A DNA stretch of 64,000 nucleotides. Source: Axinella damicornis (taxonomy: Eukaryota > Porifera > Demospongiae > Axinellida > Axinellidae). The DNA is taken from NCBI GenBank assembly GCA_963931865.1, contig OZ007513.1, positions 12,239,467 through 12,303,466 on the forward strand, given 5' to 3'. Position 1 is the stretch's first letter. The number at the start of each line of letters is the position of its first letter. The notes under the pieces were generated by a model. That model saw nothing but the letters and a program-made list of their open reading frames with translations, ran no database searches and was not told where the DNA came from. A program made the translations under genes and the position numbers. Shown here in pieces: positions 53,132 to 64,000 of this stretch.

Positions 53132-56100
53132 GCTGCTCTACCTCTGCTCTGCATCTCTGCAGCAGGGTGGATTGTGTACGTGGTGGGATTTGGCCTGTTC
53201 TATCATGAAACCAGGTGAGCATGAACAGAAATTTAATATCCAATTGACATTCAAGTACTAGGCCGGAAGTTCGATTCACGTGCACCATTTGATTTGTTGA
53301 TGCACTATTCTCAAATCCAAATCTCTGCATTACTCGTATATCACAGAGTCGGTAGACTCTGTATGTAGGGATACGACGTACACGCAATATATGCTAATAC
53401 CAAAAAATCTCACCAAATCTCAGAAACGGCACACTTACCTTGTTTCCTTACTTTTTGCCGTTCTGGTATCCCTACATCCTGTTATTTTTATTACTTGTAC
53501 AATTATTGGGTAACGTATGGTTGTGAGTCATGTTAGCAAGAGCAGTCATAAAAATTAACTAATTTGTTGCATGGCAACCTCCATAGTATAGCTTTAAATG
53601 TTATATTGAGAAACTGTGTATGCAAATTATGTAAAGTGGCACCGTGATGTTGTACGATGGCAGTACCAATAATGGATATGGCACCCTGCCATGTCTCAGA
53701 GTGCCTTTGATCCACCCGTGTATACTATATACACTGGTTTCAAGCCGCTACAATGTGTCATACATGCAGCTGTTCCATGCAATTCATCTTACCATCACTT
53801 CTACATTAGCCATACCACAGTACCACTCACTACAGTTACTAGGCAGCTACGTTCTCCTCGCTGTTGACTGCATGAGCTCTGCTTCAGAACGTTGCCTTGC
53901 AGGCCATTGTACCAGGTCTCTCCCTTCTGTAGTAGCGGTTATTAAATCTGAGTGGAGAAACTTAAGAGGCTTGTTAAAATTAATATGATAGTCATATTAT
54001 TAAGTACTGCTCTCATCGAGTCATTTCTCTTCCCTTACTCAGACTGTCCCTCCAACCAACAAATGATGAAGTGTTTATCTTTATCAACATCCTTTTCGCA
54101 CCTCTCTGGATATTTCTTTTCAGCGCACTTCTGAGTTTCATATTCAACTTCATAAATCTGCTGATTGGAAACTCTCTTCTGGGAGTGCCTGTATCCTTCT
54201 GCATCCACATATATAGGTAGTAGCTATACAGCTACCAACCTACACAGTGCATCTACAAACTGACTCTCACCTTTTGCAATATTGCATGTTACTGGAATAT
54301 TGCTTTGTAATGTGCTGCATTAGAATTGAGCACTTCATGCATGATCGATACAATTGACTTTTTTTTCGCCATAGACCAAGAAGCAGCTACATGCATTCTG
54401 CATGTGCAGACGTTTCTGATCTAGTTGAGAGAATGGTAGTATGCTGAGCATAATATGGGCAAGCCAAAAGCATTTAAGCATTATGCCTTGAGCAATAATA
54501 GCAATGTGCATCCACAAAATGAATTGTCATGCACTTATATAGCAGCAAATCAATATAGTCGAGTGAACTGACTATAGCTAAGTCAGAGAAGCGAGTTGAA
54601 CAGTGACCAGCACAAGGAGAGTGACATTATGACCATCTATGATGGTAGCAAGGATGTCATTGTTTCATGAATTAAGGAATTTGAGCATAGCAGCACGGGA
54701 ATATATTATCTAGCATGGAAGATAACATACATTAAAACTCAAGCCTCGAGATTGGTCCTGTAGTTGTACCAGTTCTTTTGTAAGTTCCACTATTCCCATA
54801 AACATGCTATGCACAGATTGCCTTATAAAGTCTGAAGGCCTTAATTCCAGCTAGGAATTCTGCTGCAAACAAATGTTGTGAGCAACATAGTTTCTACATT
54901 GGTGTGTAACACACATTTCTTATTCCAAAAGTTGGTTTGTATAGAAATGTTATTAGACGGATTTTTCAAATTCTTGACTGATGGACACTCTCAGACCAAC
55001 TTCTTTACTGTTCTCTCACTTGCTACTGGTGGGATGGTGCTAAACTACACTGGTCTTCTCCTAAGAAGTCAAAGACCCAGTGCCAATTTTCCCTTATACA
55101 TGTTCATTGAGACGACATTTGCGGGATGTCTAATTGTAGAACTATTTCTAGTAAGCCACGCGTAATGGAATCACTGTTACCCGGTATATGTATGGCTTTA
55201 GCATCAGACAATACGTATAGTAATCCCACCGTTCAGTTGAAGGCAATAGATCCTGAACAGCTATCGGAGATTTGGACTAGGCAGAGGGGGCCTCCTACAC
55301 TAGTGACATGGACTCATTGCTCTTCTCCCCTTATACCACCAATAAATCAAGCCTTTGCAATAAACATTTTCACAAGTGTCATGTTTGAAATACCGGCCAT
55401 TTAACTTCAACGTACAATCATGATGTGATTATCTCACCTTATAGGGATTGTCTGTGCTCCTGTGGCTGTTCTTCATCGTCAATCAACCAGAGTGTTGCAT
55501 CAATTTGATGGAGAACATTAGGCGCTCCTTTAGTGGCCGGCACCCCCCACATGACTCCCAGCCTGATGGGTCTTTTCAGCAGCCTATCGTTATCCCGCTT
55601 GCTCTCTCCTCAGCTTTCCCTCAGGTAAATACTATGATAGCTACATAGCTGATTTCTATTGAGTCGGTAGACTTTTGCTGTACATATATGCCTGAGAGGA
55701 GGTTGGACACTATGTGTAGGGATACAGAGGAGGTTGGACATCGTCATGTAACATACATGCATAGGTGAATTTATATGGAGGTTTCATGGGGTTGTATACT
55801 GAACTGTCATAATTATGCTACCTTGTGTCCCTGCTTTTTGTCGTTCTGCTATCCCTATCTATACGTCTCGTTACATTATTAAAGTTTCTTTGTTGAAAGC
55901 TAAGTAAGGTGTGAGTGAGAAGGGAATGGTTGAACTTTCAATCTCACAGCCGACTATTTGCTCATGAATATCATGCAGCTAGTAGTCGCCAGATAGGTTT
56001 TCTTATTAGTTTATCTCTACAATCCATGACATACATAACAGTCTAATGATACAGATTGCATATTCATTCCGTAGGTGAGCATGGGAGCAGACATTAGCAG

Positions 56101-56191
56101 CTTGCAGCAGCAGCTGAGCAGCTTGGAGGGGCTTGTGCGGGCCATGCTTGAGCATCAGGGGATACCTGTGGACCCAGACCAGAAGCAGTAA
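53132..56191 (+). CDS. Four-transmembrane protein, tetraspan paralogue 3
   Basis: Exons 53132-53214, 54043-54190, 54995-55150, 55445-55624 and 56075-56191 join in frame to TAA (228 codons incl. stop; first exon unplaced). Segments: LPLLCISAAGWIVYVVGFGL; LWIFLFSALLSFIFNFINLL; NFFTVLSLATGGMVLNYTGL; TTFAGCLIVELFLGLSVLLW. The tail has NQPECCINLMENIRRSFSGR, QPDGSFQQP and a C-terminal helix (ISSLQQQLSSLEGLVRAMLE). Paralogue 2 is the closer relative by tail sequence. The second extracellular or luminal region (RLSLQPTNDEVFIF) is the most divergent. A canonical PPxY is not seen. The intron 54191-54994 is U12-type. Confidence 0.8.
54191..54994 (+). other. U12-type intron in tetraspan paralogue 3
   Basis: Donor CCT/GTATCCTTCT and branch-site-like TTCTTGAC about 17 bases before the acceptor CTCTCAG. 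Same position and phase as in the other two genes. Confidence 0.8.
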
Positions 56192-57125
56192 TGAGAAACT
56201 ACACACATACTAAACTGTTTGCCATACATAAGTGTAATGGTACGAAACACATGTATAGTTGCAAAAGTTTACTAACATAGCTACCAATTATTAATATACG
56301 CATGACTTCTGATGATATGCATGCCACGTGCAATTTTATAATTATATTCACCTATTAACGGTCAATTACAGAGTAAAATCTGAACTAGAGTAGAACCTGA
56401 ACGTACACTTGATGAAGGGACTGAGTTGGCTGCTGCTCCTTTGATGGAATCAACTGAAATGCATGGACAAGACAGAGCTGATCCGTCACAACTGTCAGCA
56501 ATCTTAAATTGGAAGTGAACTCGTCTCTACCTTCAGTGGAATAATAGCTACTAGTAGTACTGGGAACGAGGCTACATCAAGGAGGATAAGCGGGCCTTAC
56601 CAATACCATTCACTTTGGATCCAGTCCAGAGACTCTTCTCAGCATGAAACATCAGAAAAGAACCCATAGTCACACAGTACTCTTGCAGTGGCTATATACA
56701 CTAGTGTCCCCCCACAGTCATGATTATGCATTGTACATGTGATAGTAAAAACAGACATAATTTTAGTGCAGCATGTAAGAGTGTCATAAACAAGCAACAA
56801 AGAGTTTTGTCAGATACATCATAATTATTGGGTGCATGGAACTCTGAGGATGCAACAGCGAGTTCCGCCCACGATCGAAAGGCATTAGCGTAACTAAGCC
56901 CGAACCACCAGAGGGTACTAACCTGCGCGCGGTTACAACTTTAATGTAGCGAGTTTACGTAATTACCTCGGGCTATCAACGCCATGGTAGCGTCGATGCA
57001 CACAATGTTACGTGGCAACGCAGCGCAGTTTCGACGAATACACAACGATGGCGGTTGAACTACTCTACTGATCAACAGATTCAACACGCTCAATCGAGTC
57101 TACCGTTCGTGACTTTTACAAGAGA
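56192..57125. other. Spacer and 5' region of the forkhead gene
   Basis: A lone fold-back end (ctgggaacgaggctac) at about 56558. 56866-57125 is more GC-rich and probably contains the forkhead promoter and 5' UTR. No TATA box is evident. Confidence 0.5.
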
Positions 57126-61692
<4,567 letters not shown>

Positions 61693-61796
61693 GTAAGTTG
61701 CAGCGCCTGAACATCTGTTCAGCATCTGTTCAGTCCTGAAGATATGATATACATCCCTGGTGTTGAACACCAAACAGCTTGTTTGTAGCCTGTTTG

Positions 61797-62928
61797 TAGC
61801 CTCGTTCCTAGGCCCACTCCATCTTCAGTTGCACGAAGAACGCAGAGGACCTGGTATCTTTCTTCACGTGTGTGACGTCAAGGGTAGACTTAATTGAACG
61901 TGGGTGCACTGGGGCTCAGAACAGCAGGAAGAGCTAAGGTACCAGGTAACTTACCAACGTATCTAGGTAGCAAGGGGCAACCGTCATACACACCAATCGC
62001 GTTTCACTCCGAAAATTGCCATTTGTTGATTATGTCATGCTCATGTCAGGAAAGATGCCAGGCTCTCCCGTACTACAAACGACAACTCAGTGCAGCTAAG
62101 GCTGGCTGAGTTTTCTTTAGGCGAATCTGCACAAGTGTGGCATGTACAGCGCACGCCTCCGCGCGCGCCTCTGATTTATCGAATTACCAAACCATATAAT
62201 TACATTCTCAGTCTAATAGAAGCCTTGCGCCTACGCGAAGAAGTTCCGCGTTTGCAATTGACCTCATTAGTGTACCATTGGCCAGCACAGCAAGTGGCTT
62301 CATAATTTGATTAATAAACGAGCCGCACGGAATGGCCGGCTAGCAGAGACGTGTCTCGCCGTAGCGTTTTTGCGGAAGGGAGAATAAGACTTGTAGGAGC
62401 TGAAATTTTCCGAAACATCTCTGCAACAACTACTCTAGCAGTACCTGCCTGGAAACAGCGACTACCTACACCGTATAATCCACGGCAAGCTGTAATACGT
62501 AAGTGTTTACCTGTTTCAGCCCCAATATTGAGACACTTTGGCTTTTACTCAGTTCATGTAAGATGCTGTACGCAGTTTCCAGGCACGCTCGTTTTCTTTA
62601 GCTGACAAGCTTTCAAATAATGCCAAGACTGGTGCAGTCTACTAGGTGTTTCCCTTCCGCATTTCCAGAAACAGGTGCATACGAATTGCAATGTATTCCG
62701 CCATTTTCCGGTGGGCGGGGTCGTTGCTATGGAAACGAGGTACTGCGGTTAACATTTTAGACCATAATGAATAGGAATAATGTATCAACTTGACCTCATG
62801 ATGTAGTTGTTGGTGAGCACAATGCTTTCAAATAGTGTCCATGCACATTTCTTCAGCTACCAAAAAAAAGTTCAGCCAGCCTTAACTGCACTGAGAATAA
62901 GCTGGGCTCAGGCCTGGGAATAAGGCTC
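61797..62928. mobile_element. 1.13-kb fold-back-family element
   Basis: Left tagcctcgttcctaggccc, right ..ggcctgggaataaggctc. Flanks gcctgtttg and gcttgtttg match at 8 of 9. Inner arms ctcagtgcagctaaggctgg (62088) and their inverse (62871-62894) show a nested or composite structure. No transposase recognised. Confidence 0.7.
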
Positions 62929-63090
62929 GCTTGTTTGCATGTGCACTGGGATGTTTATATTATGTGCATTTTCTCATACCCCTAGATATAGGTTAGACAC
63001 TGAGACCAAGGGATCTACACGATTTAGAAACCCGAGGGCCCTGGGCTGTAGCGTCTCAAGCGCAGTGAGGGCGGCCCTAGGGTTTCTTAA

Positions 63091-63685
63091 CCCTTTAAGC
63101 CCCATTGACGTCAATAGGCGTCATTTAGACCCTATGCACTTGTAGGGCTTCTCGCCAGTCCAAAAAGAGACCAAAAAGTCTTCAGAGGGCCTAGGGACGA
63201 CTTTAAGGCACGAACTCAAAAATTTGGTCAGATTTCGGCGCGCCTCCCCCACTAAACGTACAAGCGGGGGGGTTTCGAAGGGGGGGCGGCAGCCCCCCCT
63301 TCGGCCTGTCGTGGGCGTATTTTGATTTTAATGAGATTCATTGACCCGAGAATTTTTGATTCTAATGATATTCATAGATCCCACCCCGGGCCTCAAGAAA
63401 ACATTGGTGGTGTAAGGTGTGCCATCAGTCAGATCTGGCCCAAGTTTAGGGAAATGCTGGGCGAAATCCGGCTGACATCCACCTTTGACCTCCGATTGCT
63501 GGCCTTGTGGGGGGTCATGAATATCATTAACGGTATTGCCAGAGGGGTCTCTCCATGTGTGCGGGCCCCACCAAGTTTGGCCGCTGAGGAGCGAATGCTG
63601 TGGGAGAGGAGTACCTACGAAAGTGGTGTGCGCTGAATGCATGAAAATGTGTTGTCTTGGTGGGAAGAATTCGGTGGTTAAAGGG
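63091..63685. mobile_element. piggyBac-like MITE, copy 3 (595 bp), nested in another repeat
   Basis: TTAA at 63087-63090 and 63686-63689. It is opposite in orientation to copy 1. The host repeat (ggttagacactgagaccaag ... ggtctcagtgtctaacc) is interrupted at a TTAA and resumes after it. Confidence 0.9.
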
Positions 63686-64000
63686 TTAATCACGTAGATC
63701 CCATTGGTCTCAGTGTCTAACCGATTTAGAGTATAGCAACGGTAACTACGCTAGCGCTTCAGTTGTCAACAAAATAACCTATGAGTCGGAGGTCCTTTTC
63801 GACGAAATAACAAACTGGCTACGAGTACGACAAGGCCGCTGACATACGAGGCGCTCGAGTGATATGACTTGCGCGCACGATCGAGCAGTCACATGGCCCA
63901 GTTTTCATGATTGGGCAAGTACTGTTGCAAGTACTGTTGCAAGTCTAAAGAGGCGAGGAAGGGTGATTTCTTGACTAGTTGATTAGTCTCGACTATACAC

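Larger units (their letters stand above)
61693..64000. other. Repeat-dominated region after the last recognised forkhead exon
   Basis: Holds the fold-back element 61797-62928 and the nested repeats 62992-63721. 62929-62991 and 63722-64000 show no gene. The remaining forkhead exons were not found and are probably beyond the window. Confidence 0.6.

Overview
This window is nuclear DNA of an animal. Spliced genes with GT-AG introns, a forkhead factor, SRCR and CCP/sushi ectodomains, U12-type introns, LINE fragments and very many short DNA transposons exclude bacteria. Compact genes and an SRCR plus CCP plus Ser/Thr-rich surface protein suggest a non-bilaterian, most plausibly a demosponge. That is an inference; no single marker in the window proves it.

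Layout. 1-241 is the 3' end of an unidentified gene. 1309-8440 (minus) is a secreted or surface gene: a signal-peptide exon, a two-exon SRCR domain, seven near-identical 180-bp CCP exons and a Ser/Thr-rich exon built of 39-bp repeats. 11984-12268 encodes a small secreted protein. 15287-16579 is an intronless DPH1 (diphthamide synthesis). 19404-27648 and 31800-36637 are tandem paralogues encoding an acidic N-terminus, a coiled coil and a C-terminal CxxC / SHII / CxxC domain; their introns and spacer hold most of the transposons. 38572-40912 (+), 41856-45450 (-) and 53132-56191 (+) are three paralogous four-transmembrane genes, each with the same U12-type intron. 57126-61692 is the 5' part of a FoxN1/4-type forkhead gene that continues past its last recognisable exon.

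Mobile DNA. The commonest family is a fold-back element with terminal inverted repeats like TAGCCTCGTTCCCAGGC or TAGTCTCGTTCCCAGACC and 9-bp target duplications, in lengths from 35 bp to about 1.1 kb. Others are TTAA-flanked piggyBac-like elements, hAT-like elements with zinc fingers, a TA-flanked element with a psq-type helix-turn-helix, a THAP plus DDE transposon whose catalytic region contains a 182-bp inversion, and a 5'-truncated LINE. Several are nested.

The best candidates for something undescribed are the duplicated coiled-coil/HNH-like gene pair, the conserved minor-spliceosome intron in the tetraspan cluster, and the tiny TIR-only fold-back insertions. First exons of the tetraspan genes and some exons of the SRCR/CCP gene could not be placed. 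All splice calls come from reading the sequence only.
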